From positions 35,516 to 99,515 of the forward strand of contig JAHDDP010000010.1 of NCBI GenBank assembly GCA_020629285.1: a stretch of DNA of 64,000 bases. Reading direction: 5' to 3'. A program made the position numbers and the translations under genes. This document shows, in pieces, positions 35,189 to 44,712 of this stretch. Below the pieces are notes generated by a model, which was given only the letters and a program-made list of their open reading frames with translations, was not told where the DNA came from and made no database searches. The stretch is from Maribacter sp. Its GTDB lineage: Bacteria; Bacteroidota; Bacteroidia; Flavobacteriales; Flavobacteriaceae. The first letter of the stretch is position 1. Every line of letters starts with the position of its first letter.

Positions 35189-36805
35189 TTAATTGATTAA
35201 ATTAAATGTCTCAATTTTTTCCCAGTTGGCACGTAACTCTATCAAAGTAGGATAATAACTTATTTTTTCTGGTTGTTTCTTGTCTAAAAAGCTACCGGTA
35301 TCCCATTTACCATTTCCGTTCATATCAAAAATAACGCGTGCTTGATATTTGCCAGGGGTAAGGTTGTCGAATATATAGGCTTGCGATTCTGTTGAATAAA
35401 TTTCACGCTGCAAATCGCCTTTTTCGTTGGTTAATTGAACAATAATGGGGTATACAATATTGTTGCCATTTAAATTTAAGGTTAGATTACCATAATCAGC
35501 AAGACTTTTAGTTCTAAATGAATATGCTACAGAATCGTTTGTGGTTTCAAAAAAATCTGTAACGGCACCTGGCACTAATTCCATTCTATAATTTTGGTCA
35601 GGATCGATTTTAAAATCAAAATTTAAAAGATTTTTTAAAGTGTCAAGCTTCAAATTATAAGTTACTTCTACAGAATCTTTATCCATTAATTTTATTTTGG
35701 TACTGTCATAGCTTACTAATGGCGTATTGCTAAGTAGATTAATGGACTTGTCCATTTCTATATTTCCATTCTGACTCATAGAGATTTTAAGGGAGTCGAA
35801 CTCAATTTTTCTGTTCTTTACCTTAAATGTGTCTTGAATTTTTAAATTTTCATTGGTAATAGTAAAGAGTAAGGAGTCCATCTCATATGGTGTAAACCAA
35901 AAGTTCAATGTGTCTTTTTCCCTATCCTTTAAAACATAAGTCTTAACTGTATCTGGTATTTCGCTTAAAGTTTCGATTTTGATGTCGTCTCCTTTACCAT
36001 AATACCCAAAACTTATCCTATTACTAGCTTCCATGCTGGGTACAGCTACACTGTAATCTTGAATCTCTTTAAAAAGATTTAAAAGATATATAGAATCCGT
36101 GGGTAAACTAATAGTATCTTCCACAAAGCCGATTTTATCTGTTTTTTGATCAAATATGTTATTGCCAGAAGCATCTTTGATACCAAATAGAGCATATTTA
36201 CCTTCCTTTAAATTTTTAAGCTTAAATATTACGGCACTATCTAATGTATTGGTAATATAGTTAGGCGGTCTCTTGTAAACAGTGGAATCGTTGTAACTAC
36301 TATCGATTTTGTATAGCATTACGCTGATAAAATCATCTGCTTTTTTATTAAAAGCATCTTTTACAACACCTGCAAGTTCAAGTGAGTCTATATAATCTCC
36401 GGTAGAGAAAACGTAGGTAAAAAACGACTTCGGATTTTCTTCGTTATTATCTACAATACCTTGACCAAAGTTAAAAGTGTACGTTGTATTAGGTTCGAGT
36501 GTATCTTTTATGATAATTTCAACGTATTTGTTAGCGCTACCCATCGGTGATAGCACTGGTGTGTTTTTTAGAGGGGGAGATATGATCAGTTGTTTCTGAA
36601 TGTCCTTTAGTTTCACTAACTCATCAAAATACAATCTAATTTTTTGTCCGGTAAAGTTGGTGGTTAAATTAGGTGGCTCTGCACGAGTTAATTCTGGTGG
36701 GGTAATGTCTTTAGGTCCACCGGTAGGTGTGCCCCGCTGTGCACATTGGTATGATACCAGTACAATAACAAAAATGAAAATAAAACCTAGGATTTTTCTG
36801 CCCAT
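35189..36805 (-). CDS. Ig-like domain lipoprotein
   Basis: A 538-residue surface or periplasmic lipoprotein. I prefer the ATG at 36805 (MGRKILGFIFIFVIVLVSYQC), with lipobox Cys21; the frame can start 7 codons earlier (36826). After CAQRGTPTGGPKDITPP comes a SbsA-type Ig-like (Big_5) domain (LYFDELVKLKD, IIKDTLEPNTTYTFNFG), several further beta-sandwich segments, and a C-terminal carboxypeptidase-regulatory-like strand set (GKYQARVIFDMNGNGKWDTG) that may bind calcium. The TPTGGPKD start is a recurrent flavobacterial lipoprotein pattern. Function unknown. ComF lies upstream in the same direction. Confidence 0.85.
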   Translation of the reverse strand: MGRKILGFIFIFVIVLVSYQCAQRGTPTGGPKDITPPELTRAEPPNLTTNFTGQKIRLYFDELVKLKDIQKQLIISPPLKNTPVLSPMGSANKYVEIIIKDTLEPNTTYTFNFGQGIVDNNEENPKSFFTYVFSTGDYIDSLELAGVVKDAFNKKADDFISVMLYKIDSSYNDSTVYKRPPNYITNTLDSAVIFKLKNLKEGKYALFGIKDASGNNIFDQKTDKIGFVEDTISLPTDSIYLLNLFKEIQDYSVAVPSMEASNRISFGYYGKGDDIKIETLSEIPDTVKTYVLKDREKDTLNFWFTPYEMDSLLFTITNENLKIQDTFKVKNRKIEFDSLKISMSQNGNIEMDKSINLLSNTPLVSYDSTKIKLMDKDSVEVTYNLKLDTLKNLLNFDFKIDPDQNYRMELVPGAVTDFFETTNDSVAYSFRTKSLADYGNLTLNLNGNNIVYPIIVQLTNEKGDLQREIYSTESQAYIFDNLTPGKYQARVIFDMNGNGKWDTGSFLDKKQPEKISYYPTLIELRANWEKIETFNLIN

Positions 36806-36850
36806 TAGTGTGTTTATCGACCGCAAAGAAACAACATATTTTATAGAAAT

Positions 36851-37561
36851 CTAATTCTTTGGGACAACTGCCATACTAGAGATATAAATTTGAACACCTT
36901 CTATATCTTTGAAGGTATTAGCGCAAATTTCCATGGTAGCACCGGTAGTAATTACATCGTCAACCAAAAGTATCGTTTTGTTGGCTAGCGCTTCTCCATT
37001 TTTAATTTCATATAAAGATCTATTGTCATACCATCTGCTGAGTCTATTTTTTTTGGTTTGTGTTTTTGTGTTAGCGGTTTTTACCAAAATATCATCATTG
37101 TATTTGGCATTGATATGAAAAGCAATTTGCTTTGCAAAAAGTGCTACTTGGTTATAACCTCTTTTTTTAAGTTTTTTTCGATGTAAAGGAACGGGAATTA
37201 CAAAGTCGATTTTCGGCAGATGACCTTGCTCCTTTAATATTTGACCGTGCCAATCACCTAAAAATTGCCCTATACCTTCTTGATTCTTATATTTTAAAAA
37301 ATGTATGAGGTTTTTTACGATTCCAATTTCGGTAAAGAATAAGAATGAATTTGCTTTTTTTATGTTAATTCGACCATAAAAAATACGGTCAACCGCATTT
37401 TCATCGTTAAAAGTATACTCGGTAAGTGGTAATTGATGTCGGCAAGATGTACAGAGAAGCACCTCTCCTCTATATAATCGTGCATTACATCCAAAACATG
37501 ATATGGGTAGCAGTATGTTGGTAACATCCTTTAGTATATTTGAAATTCTGTTTTTCATCAA
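36851..37561 (-). CDS. comF: ComF-family phosphoribosyltransferase-like protein
   Basis: A 236-residue cytosolic protein linked in other bacteria to DNA uptake and processing. It has an N-terminal four-cysteine zinc finger (CFGCNARLYRG and LLCTSCRHQLP), then a type-I PRTase domain: VIPVPLHRKKLKKRGYNQ near residue 122 and the PRPP-binding LVDDVITTGATM near 200. The order and length match ComF. It diverges from the coiled-coil gene over a 37-bp gap. Confidence 0.93.
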   Translation of the reverse strand: MMKNRISNILKDVTNILLPISCFGCNARLYRGEVLLCTSCRHQLPLTEYTFNDENAVDRIFYGRINIKKANSFLFFTEIGIVKNLIHFLKYKNQEGIGQFLGDWHGQILKEQGHLPKIDFVIPVPLHRKKLKKRGYNQVALFAKQIAFHINAKYNDDILVKTANTKTQTKKNRLSRWYDNRSLYEIKNGEALANKTILLVDDVITTGATMEICANTFKDIEGVQIYISSMAVVPKN

Positions 37562-37598
37562 ATTTTACAGATTAAACAACCTACAGCCCGCTTTTTAA

Positions 37599-38498
37599 AT
37601 GGACAGTCAAGATAATAAATTCAATTATAAGATTATACTAGCAGCATTTGTTGCGGTACTTTTAGCATTGTTAATAGCTTTTTATTACAGTTATGCCCAG
37701 TCAAACGCTGAAATTGAATTTTTAGAGCAAGAGAAAGAAATTTTGGTCAGGGATCTTACCATTATGAAAGCCGATGTAGATCGTTTGTCCGCAAAAAGTG
37801 AAATGAACGAAATTGAATTACAAGATTCTAAGTTTAAGGTACAGGAACTTTTGGATTCGGTAGGGCGATTGAATTTTACGGTCCAAAAATTAAGGGAGTT
37901 CAAAACTGAATTACGTAGGTTAGAATCTAAAAACGATAGTTTACTTTTAAAGAACAACTTCTTACGCTACAATAACATGTTACTTACGGATAAGTATGAC
38001 GAGTCTCGTAAGCAAATAGAAAACCTAAGGGCAAACAGTAATTCTTTGGCGGAAGCAGAGGCACTACAAAGAAGAAAAATCCTAGAGCTTAATCAAAAGT
38101 TGAAGACCAAAAGCTATTTAAAAATGGTTAATGCCGAGGGTAGTGGTTTTAGGCTAATTCGTGGTACAAAACCTACTAAGACCAATAAGGCTTCCATTAT
38201 TGAAAAACTTAGAGGTTGTGTAACAGTTTTGGCAGATGAGAGCGAGGCCAACAATGAAAAGGTAATTTATCTTCAGTTCTTAGATCCTAACAAGCAGGTT
38301 ATAGAAGATAATGCCAATACTATTACGGTAAATGGCAATATATATAGTAAAAGAGTGGAATTTGTTTTTACAGGTATCGATCAGAAGCTATGTGAGGCAA
38401 TTACCATACCTGAAGGTTCCTTAAAGGAAGGTATTTATACCTTGAACGTCTTTGAAGATGAGCGTTTAATTACTTCTTCTGAATTTGAATTAAAATAA
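37599..38498 (+). CDS. Membrane-anchored coiled-coil protein
   Basis: No family name recognised. The 299-residue protein has a short polar N-terminus, one transmembrane helix (ILAAFVAVLLALLIAFYYSY, residues ~14-33), a long coiled coil to about residue 165 (repeated L/I heptads such as EILVRDLTIMKADVDRL and LRRLESKNDSLLLKN), and a globular beta-rich C-terminal domain (VIYLQFLDPNKQVIED, GIYTLNVFEDERLI). It is probably anchored in the inner membrane facing the periplasm. It precedes glyS, which carries its own -7 element. Confidence 0.8.
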   Translation: MDSQDNKFNYKIILAAFVAVLLALLIAFYYSYAQSNAEIEFLEQEKEILVRDLTIMKADVDRLSAKSEMNEIELQDSKFKVQELLDSVGRLNFTVQKLREFKTELRRLESKNDSLLLKNNFLRYNNMLLTDKYDESRKQIENLRANSNSLAEAEALQRRKILELNQKLKTKSYLKMVNAEGSGFRLIRGTKPTKTNKASIIEKLRGCVTVLADESEANNEKVIYLQFLDPNKQVIEDNANTITVNGNIYSKRVEFVFTGIDQKLCEAITIPEGSLKEGIYTLNVFEDERLITSSEFELK

Positions 38499-38523
38499 TT
38501 ATTATTTTTTTGGGCTATTGTTC

Positions 38524-38531
38524 TATTTTTG
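38524..38531 (+). promoter_or_regulatory. Predicted -7 element (TATTTTTG) abutting the glyS start
   Basis: Exact TAnnTTTG match ending 5 bp before the ATG at 38536. If used, transcription would begin at or within a base or two of the start codon, implying a leaderless mRNA. Confidence 0.5.
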
Positions 38532-38535
38532 CCAC

Positions 38536-40080
38536 ATGGCAAAGCAAGAAGATGATTTTAAGCGTGTAATTTCTCACGCAAAGGAATACGGATATGTATT
38601 TCAATCTAGTGAAATTTATGATGGGTTAAGTGCTATTTATGACTACGGTCAAAATGGTGTTGAACTTAAAAAAAATATAAGGGACTATTGGTGGAAAGCA
38701 ATGGTGCAGCTCAATGATAATATTGTTGGGTTAGATGCTGCAATTTTCATGCACCCATTAACGTGGAAGGCTTCTGGGCATATAGATGCTTTCAATGATC
38801 CGTTAATAGATAATAAAGATTCTAAAAAAAGATATAGAGCAGATGTTTTAGTTGAAGACTATGTCGCTAAAATTGATGCTAAAATTGAGAAGGAGGTCAA
38901 AAAAGCGGCAAAACGTTTTGGTGACGCTTTTGATAAAGAGCAGTTTTTGCAGACCAATCAGCGTGTTGTCGATTATCAAGAGCAAGGAAAAACGATTTTG
39001 AGCAGATTGGGTAAATCTTTACAGAATGAAGACTTGGCCGATGTAAAAGCTTTAATTGAAGAATTGGATATCGCATGCCCCATGTCTGGTTCTAAAAACT
39101 GGACAGATGTTAAGCAGTTCAATTTAATGTTCGGCACCAAATTAGGTGCTAATGCAGATAGCGCAATGGATTTATATCTAAGACCTGAAACTGCACAGGG
39201 TATTTTTGTAAACTTCTTAAATGTTCAGAAATCTGGTCGTATGAAGCTTCCTTTCGGAATTGCCCAGACCGGTAAGGCTTTTAGAAATGAAATTGTAGCA
39301 AGACAGTTCATATTTAGAATGCGTGAGTTTGAACAGATGGAAATGCAATTCTTTATTCAACCAGGTACACAGAAAGAATGGTATGAGGTTTGGAAAGAAA
39401 AAAGAATGAAGTGGCACTTGTCTCTTGGTTTAGGTCAAGATAATTACCGTTTTCATGATCATGAGAAACTGGCGCACTACGCAGATGCAGCATCAGATAT
39501 AGAATTCCGTTTTCCATTCGGATTTAAAGAGTTAGAAGGAATTCATTCTCGTACAGATTTTGATTTAAGCAGTCATGAGAAATTTTCTGGTAAAAAATTA
39601 CAGTATTTTGACCATGAAGTAAATAAGAACTATGTGCCTTATGTCTTAGAAACTTCAATTGGTTTGGATAGAATGTTTTTAGCGGTATTCTCTAACTCGC
39701 TTCAAGAGGAAGAATTAGAGAATAACACTACCAGAACAGTACTTAAGTTACCGGCTGTTTTAGCACCTGTAAAAGCAGCTATTTTACCTTTGCTTAAAAA
39801 GGATGGTTTACCTGAAATTGCACACCAAATTATAGATGACCTTAAATGGGATTTTAACGTGGTTTATGATGAAAAAGATGCTGTAGGTAGACGTTACAGA
39901 AGACAAGATGCCAATGGTACTCCTTTCTGTATTACCGTTGATCACCAAACTTTAGAAGATCAAACTGTTACTATTAGACATAGAGATTCTATGGAGCAGG
40001 AACGTGTTGCTATATCAGCGTTGAATGGTATCATTCATAATGCCGTAGATATGAAAACGTGGTTAAAGAAAATGGAATAG
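38536..40080 (+). CDS. glyS: Glycyl-tRNA synthetase (dimeric, single-chain type)
   Basis: Class II synthetase charging tRNA-Gly. I use the ATG at 38536 (MAKQEDDFKRVISHAKEYG) rather than the upstream frame opening at 38518, which overlaps the -7 element. The 514-residue length and motifs place it in the alpha2 eukaryote/Gram-positive-like class: motif 1 region YDYGQNGVELKKNIRDYWW, LRPETAQGIFVNF, motif 2 FRNEIVARQFIFRMREFEQ, motif 3 ETSIGLDRMFLAVFS, and an anticodon-binding domain from APVKAAILPLL. Not the alpha2beta2 form. Confidence 0.96.
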   Translation: MAKQEDDFKRVISHAKEYGYVFQSSEIYDGLSAIYDYGQNGVELKKNIRDYWWKAMVQLNDNIVGLDAAIFMHPLTWKASGHIDAFNDPLIDNKDSKKRYRADVLVEDYVAKIDAKIEKEVKKAAKRFGDAFDKEQFLQTNQRVVDYQEQGKTILSRLGKSLQNEDLADVKALIEELDIACPMSGSKNWTDVKQFNLMFGTKLGANADSAMDLYLRPETAQGIFVNFLNVQKSGRMKLPFGIAQTGKAFRNEIVARQFIFRMREFEQMEMQFFIQPGTQKEWYEVWKEKRMKWHLSLGLGQDNYRFHDHEKLAHYADAASDIEFRFPFGFKELEGIHSRTDFDLSSHEKFSGKKLQYFDHEVNKNYVPYVLETSIGLDRMFLAVFSNSLQEEELENNTTRTVLKLPAVLAPVKAAILPLLKKDGLPEIAHQIIDDLKWDFNVVYDEKDAVGRRYRRQDANGTPFCITVDHQTLEDQTVTIRHRDSMEQERVAISALNGIIHNAVDMKTWLKKME

Positions 40081-40081
40081 A

Positions 40082-42169
40082 TTAAAGGGTGTAATTTAAT
40101 TTAACACTACCATAATAGTTAATATTGTTCCCAGGGTAGAAATACCTTGGGGCATTTCCGCCAAATCCCCTAGCATTTATTAATACAGACTGTGCGTACT
40201 TTTTATTTGTGAGGTTGTTGATTCCAAAATCTAAACCTACACGTAATTTATCTGTAATTTGTTTTTTATAACCTGCTTTAATATGTAATAAGTTGAAGGA
40301 ATCGCTGTAAAGGGAATTTGCATCTGTTAAAGGAATTTCATCTATAAATTGATGGGTGATATTTAAAAACAAACCATTTCCAAAATTAGTTTGAATTCCT
40401 GAATTCAATTTGTTTTTAGGTACACCTGTTAAAGCATTTTTAGAATAATCTTCATCGGCTTCCTCATCTGTGAAATCAACAAATTTATGGTTACTATAAG
40501 TGTAACTTATAAATGGAGAAAACATAATTTTATCGGTTAGGCTGATGCGGTAGCTCCAATCTAAATCAACACCTTGATGTTTGGTCTTACCGACATTTCG
40601 CCCTATGTACTGGTTGTCTCCTACACGTTTGGCTACCAGAAGATTTTTAATTGGCATTATATAAGCAGCGACTTCCAGCTTTAGTTTTTCGTCTTTACTT
40701 TTATGTACGAAGCCTAATTCATAGTTAGTGCCTGTCTCTTGAAGAATGTCAGGATTTATGATTCCGTCAGGGGTTAGTGTTTCTTCTAAACTAGGATTTG
40801 AAAATCCGCGGCTAATATTTGCATACAGTTGGTTTGTTGGTGTAATAGCATAATTAACATCTAAACTTGGTAAGAATAGAGTGTTAAAATCTCTATTGGC
40901 ACTAGTGTTGCTTTCACCTGTGTTGAAAATATCTCTAAAGTCATATTGAGTTTTATTGATATTTAACCCTAATTGAGCTGTAAGTTTATCTGTAAAAGAA
41001 TAGAATGCCGTAGCAAAAGCATTCAGTTGGTTTCTAAATTCTTTATTTTGAGAACGTCTTTCTCCTTGCAAGCTTCCATTACCATTGTTTTCTCGATAGA
41101 GATTTTCAAATGTTGCCCAAGAATATTCATCTTTATAAAGTTCGCCGCCAAAAGTGTATGCCAGTGTATTATCTGAAATAGCAACGTTGCCAGAGAACAA
41201 GGTTCTAAAACCATAACCATTGGTGTATTCATCTAAAATAATAAACGGTGCAGGTTCATAATGGTCTAAATAGGTATAGAATAGGCTAGTGGTGTTTTTG
41301 AAATTAGGGTTTGAATAATAGGTGTGAGAAAGTCCTATTAGGCTATAGTTGTTGTCTTCGTATCCTTTTGCAGCATTCCAGGTAAAGGCAGCTTGAGTAG
41401 GGTCTTCATTGAAATCTTCTTGACTTATGGAGCTGGCTATTTGAGCCGAGTAATCAATATGATTTACCAAAAGTTCGACTTCACTTTTTTCTGAAAGTTT
41501 GAAAATGGTGTTAAGAAGGAATCCGTCACGTTCGAATCTATTGTTTTCACGGTATCCATCTATTTCCATATGACCATACTGAAAGGTCATATAAAAATCT
41601 TTTTCTGAATGAGTAAATCCTAAACTGTTTTTGAATAGTCCGTAAGAACCTATTGTAGTATTATTGGTAAACTTGGTAGGTTGGTTGCTTGTTTGTTTGG
41701 TGTTTAAGATAATTGCTCCACCCAGATTAGTGCCAAATCCTGTTCCCTTAGGCCCTTTAATTACTTCAATTGACGTAAGATTTTCTAAATCGAAAGCTTC
41801 TATCGTAGACGAGCCTGTTCCGTTAGTAATGGGTATATTGTTATAGTAAAGTCTAAGTTTGTCTGTTCCAAAAGGCGTTCTTGCGCCAACACCTCTGATT
41901 GTAATTCTATTCGTGTTTAAAGCTCCTGACAAAGCATATAGACCGGAAATTTGATTAATGGAGCCAATGAAGTCTACAGGGCTATAATTGGCAAATGTAG
42001 TAGCGCCAATTGTTTGTGAGGGTATAATACCAATAACATTTTTAGCGGTCAAGGTATCTATTACAACAACCTCGTTTAATTGGGTTACGCTGTCGTTTTT
42101 GATAGTGTTTTGTGCAAAAAAACTTGAGGTAAATGATAAAAATAGTAATAAGGGATATATTTTTTTCAT
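40082..42169 (-). CDS. TonB-dependent receptor
   Basis: A 695-residue outer-membrane receptor without the N-terminal carboxypeptidase-like domain. Signal MKKIYPLLLFLSFTSSFFAQ, TonB box QLNEVVVID, plug with GLYALSGALNTNRITIRGVG, KLRLYYNNIPITNGTG, IEVIKGPKGTGFGTNLGGAI, and a barrel ending YYGSVKLNYTL. The compact size and plug motifs fit siderophore- or metal-type receptors (FecA-like), but no substrate gene is adjacent. It is followed upstream in the same direction by a small beta-barrel protein gene (28-bp gap). Confidence 0.92.
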   Translation of the reverse strand: MKKIYPLLLFLSFTSSFFAQNTIKNDSVTQLNEVVVIDTLTAKNVIGIIPSQTIGATTFANYSPVDFIGSINQISGLYALSGALNTNRITIRGVGARTPFGTDKLRLYYNNIPITNGTGSSTIEAFDLENLTSIEVIKGPKGTGFGTNLGGAIILNTKQTSNQPTKFTNNTTIGSYGLFKNSLGFTHSEKDFYMTFQYGHMEIDGYRENNRFERDGFLLNTIFKLSEKSEVELLVNHIDYSAQIASSISQEDFNEDPTQAAFTWNAAKGYEDNNYSLIGLSHTYYSNPNFKNTTSLFYTYLDHYEPAPFIILDEYTNGYGFRTLFSGNVAISDNTLAYTFGGELYKDEYSWATFENLYRENNGNGSLQGERRSQNKEFRNQLNAFATAFYSFTDKLTAQLGLNINKTQYDFRDIFNTGESNTSANRDFNTLFLPSLDVNYAITPTNQLYANISRGFSNPSLEETLTPDGIINPDILQETGTNYELGFVHKSKDEKLKLEVAAYIMPIKNLLVAKRVGDNQYIGRNVGKTKHQGVDLDWSYRISLTDKIMFSPFISYTYSNHKFVDFTDEEADEDYSKNALTGVPKNKLNSGIQTNFGNGLFLNITHQFIDEIPLTDANSLYSDSFNLLHIKAGYKKQITDKLRVGLDFGINNLTNKKYAQSVLINARGFGGNAPRYFYPGNNINYYGSVKLNYTL

Positions 42170-42196
42170 AGGTAGTTAAAAATTCAGAAGTGCTCA

Positions 42197-42721
42197 TTAA
42201 AAGCGATAACCTAAAGATAATCCGGCTCTGAACATAAAGTCATCTTGAAAATCTTCTGGATTAATGTTTCTTCCCAGTCCTCCATTTAATTCAATAGTGA
42301 ATTTTTGACTTCTGGTCGCCCATTTATAACCTCCGCCAAGACCAAGGGCTATAGTAGAGTAATCATAATTTCTATTGCCTAGGTTTGCAGTGTCCTCATC
42401 ATCGTCTTCGCCTGTATAATAAAGACCGAACACTTCAGCAAAAAGACCGCTTTTTGGTCCGTAACCAAAATAAGCTCTTAGGTTAGGTCCTATTCCAAAA
42501 TTTCCATTGTAATCGGTCGACTTCCCATCAAAATATAATGTTCCTCCAATACTGGTGTCTTCATTTATATAATATTCATATCCTAATTCAACCGTAGTGG
42601 TTACCAAAAATTGACCAATGTTCAATTTCACTTCATGGCTATTTTCATCATTATAATAAGCTTGAGAAAAAGAAGAAGTAGTAATGAGTAATAAAAGAGC
42701 CGAAAAAATAAACTTGTTCAT
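42197..42721 (-). CDS. Small outer-membrane beta-barrel protein
   Basis: A 174-residue protein. I use the ATG at 42721 (MNKFIFSALLLLITTSSFSQ, a signal peptide); the frame extends 7 codons further to 42742. The mature part is an 8-strand OmpA/OmpW-like barrel: alternating strands such as VTTTVELGYEYYINEDTS, FGIGPNLRAYFGYGPKSG and a last strand FRAGLSLGYRF ending in Phe. Possibly a porin-family adaptor for the neighbouring TonB receptor; function unknown. Confidence 0.82.
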   Translation of the reverse strand: MNKFIFSALLLLITTSSFSQAYYNDENSHEVKLNIGQFLVTTTVELGYEYYINEDTSIGGTLYFDGKSTDYNGNFGIGPNLRAYFGYGPKSGLFAEVFGLYYTGEDDDEDTANLGNRNYDYSTIALGLGGGYKWATRSQKFTIELNGGLGRNINPEDFQDDFMFRAGLSLGYRF

Positions 42722-42836
42722 GAGATGCGTTTTAAAATGCAAAAAAAATTTTAAAGCTGTGAAATTATGATTTTAATAGAAAGTATGCACCTTTAATCTT
42801 TAACTCTTTTTTATTTTTAAGCCAAAATGAATAGAG

Positions 42837-43601
42837 ATGAAGATCATATCTTATAATGTAAATGGAATTAGGGCAGCGATAAGAAAGGGTTTTTTAGATT
42901 GGTTGCGAACCGTATCGCCAGATGTAGTATGTCTACAAGAAATTAAGGCTAACGAAGATCAACTCGATCTTTCTTTATTTGAAGAAGCGGGTTACAGGTA
43001 TAACTATTGGTATAGTGCCCAAAAGAAAGGGTATAGCGGCGTAGCCATACTTTCTAAGACCCAGCCAGATAATGTAGCTTTTGGTACAGGTATCGATTAT
43101 ATAGATTTTGAGGGAAGAAATATTCGTGCAGATTTTGGAGATATTTCTATAATGAGTATGTATTTGCCCTCAGGTACAAATATGCAGCGATTAGATTTTA
43201 AGCTTACATATATGGCAGATTTTCAAGAATATGTCAATGATCTTAAAAAAACGAATCCGAATTTAATAGTATTGGGAGATTATAATATTTGTCATGAAGC
43301 CATAGATATTCATAATCCTGTGGGATTAAAAAACGTATCGGGATTTTTACCTGTAGAACGGGAATGGATAGGAGATTTCATGAAAAGCGGATTTATAGAT
43401 AGTTTTAGGGAGTTCAATTCTGAACCGGATAATTATACGTGGTGGAGTTATAGAGCCAATGCCAGAAATAATAATAAGGGCTGGCGTTTAGATTATGCTA
43501 TGGTAGCTTCTACACTAAAAGATAGATTGTCTAGATCTGTAATTTTATCAGAAGCGAAGCACAGTGATCACTGCCCTATTTTAATTGAGTTAGAGAGTTA
43601 A
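42837..43601 (+). CDS. xth: Exodeoxyribonuclease III (AP endonuclease)
   Basis: Cytosolic repair enzyme with 3'-5' exonuclease and AP-endonuclease activity. The 254 residues carry the ExoIII/APE fold signatures: SYNVNGIRAAIRKGF near the N-terminus, metal Glu in DVVCLQEIKA, YSGVAILSK, ADFGDISIMSMYLPSG, LIVLGDYNICH with catalytic Asp and Asn, WRLDYAM, and the terminal SDHCPILIEL with the catalytic His. It lacks a signal peptide, unlike the other EEP protein in this window. Confidence 0.95.
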   Translation: MKIISYNVNGIRAAIRKGFLDWLRTVSPDVVCLQEIKANEDQLDLSLFEEAGYRYNYWYSAQKKGYSGVAILSKTQPDNVAFGTGIDYIDFEGRNIRADFGDISIMSMYLPSGTNMQRLDFKLTYMADFQEYVNDLKKTNPNLIVLGDYNICHEAIDIHNPVGLKNVSGFLPVEREWIGDFMKSGFIDSFREFNSEPDNYTWWSYRANARNNNKGWRLDYAMVASTLKDRLSRSVILSEAKHSDHCPILIELES

Positions 43602-43634
43602 CGAAATAGATACAATCGCCCTGAATATATTTAG

Positions 43635-43642
43635 TAGTTTTG
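43635..43642 (+). promoter_or_regulatory. Predicted -7 element (TAGTTTTG) for the aldo/keto reductase
   Basis: Exact TAnnTTTG match 28 bp before the ATG at 43671, in the 69-bp gap after xth. No clear -33 TTG. Confidence 0.5.
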
Positions 43643-43670
43643 CGTTTTTAGGATTAAAAATTTAAGCTAA

Positions 43671-44711
43671 ATGATCTATACCAATTTACCACATACAGAT
43701 ATTGAAGTAAGTAAAATATGTTTGGGTACTATGACCTGGGGTAATCAAAATACCGAAGAGGAAGGTCATGAACAAATCAATTATGCTCTTGATAAGGGCG
43801 TTAATTTTTTAGATACTGCAGAGTTGTATCCTGTTCCGGCACATCAAGATAGATATGCCGCTACAGAGAAGGTTATTGGTAATTGGTTTAAAAAAAATGG
43901 TAATAGAGAAGATATCGTACTAGCTTCTAAAATTGCCGGAAAAGCTGAAATGACGAAGTTTATTCGTACTAGCGGTTTTACTAGAGAGTCTATTATTGAA
44001 GCTGTAGAGGGAAGTTTACAGCGTTTGCAAACAGATTATATTGATTTGTATCAATTACATTGGCCAGATAGGGGTACCAATTATTTTGGTCAAAGAGGGT
44101 ATAAGCATGATATATCTGATCATTGGGAAGATAATATTCATCAAGTTTTAGAAACCTTTCGTGATTTAATACGAGAAGGTAAAATAAAGCACGTAGGTAT
44201 TTCTAATGAAACACCATGGGGAACCATGCGTTTTTTAGAGGAAAGTAAAGTTCATGGAACATTGCCAAGAACAATAACTGTTCAAAATCCGTATAGTTTG
44301 TTAAATAGATTGTTTGAGGTGGGCATGGCTGAAATTTCAATGAGAGAACAAGTAGGTCTATTGGCATACTCTCCAATGGGTTTTGGTGCGTTAAGTGGTA
44401 AGTATTTGGGTGATCGAATGCCAGAAGGTTCTCGATTAAGTTTATTTCCTAATTATAATAGATATATCGGCGATACAGCTGTAGAGGCGACTAAAAAATA
44501 TTATGATCTGGCGCAAGCCAATGGTATTACGCTTGCACAAATGGCTTTGGCGTTTGTAAATACGAGGCCTTTTGTTACCAGTACTATTATTGGTGCTACA
44601 AGCATCAAACAATTAGAAGAAAATATTGGTAGTATTGATATTGATTTGTCTGAAGATATTTTAAAAGAAATAGAAGCCATCCATAATTCAATTCCTAATC
44701 CTGCGCCTTAA
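43671..44711 (+). CDS. Aldo/keto reductase (Tas-like)
   Basis: A 346-residue NADP(H)-dependent oxidoreductase of the AKR superfamily. The catalytic tetrad is visible: Asp in VNFLDTAELY, Tyr in the same ELYPVP segment, Lys in VLASKIAGK and His in LYQLHWPDRG. The nucleotide-binding C-terminus reads TIIGATSIKQLEENI. Length and the insertion around NYFGQRGYKHD match the E. coli Tas subgroup. The physiological substrate is unknown. A 35-codon membrane-peptide frame begins 1 bp after the stop codon. Confidence 0.93.
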   Translation: MIYTNLPHTDIEVSKICLGTMTWGNQNTEEEGHEQINYALDKGVNFLDTAELYPVPAHQDRYAATEKVIGNWFKKNGNREDIVLASKIAGKAEMTKFIRTSGFTRESIIEAVEGSLQRLQTDYIDLYQLHWPDRGTNYFGQRGYKHDISDHWEDNIHQVLETFRDLIREGKIKHVGISNETPWGTMRFLEESKVHGTLPRTITVQNPYSLLNRLFEVGMAEISMREQVGLLAYSPMGFGALSGKYLGDRMPEGSRLSLFPNYNRYIGDTAVEATKKYYDLAQANGITLAQMALAFVNTRPFVTSTIIGATSIKQLEENIGSIDIDLSEDILKEIEAIHNSIPNPAP

Positions 44712-44712
44712 A

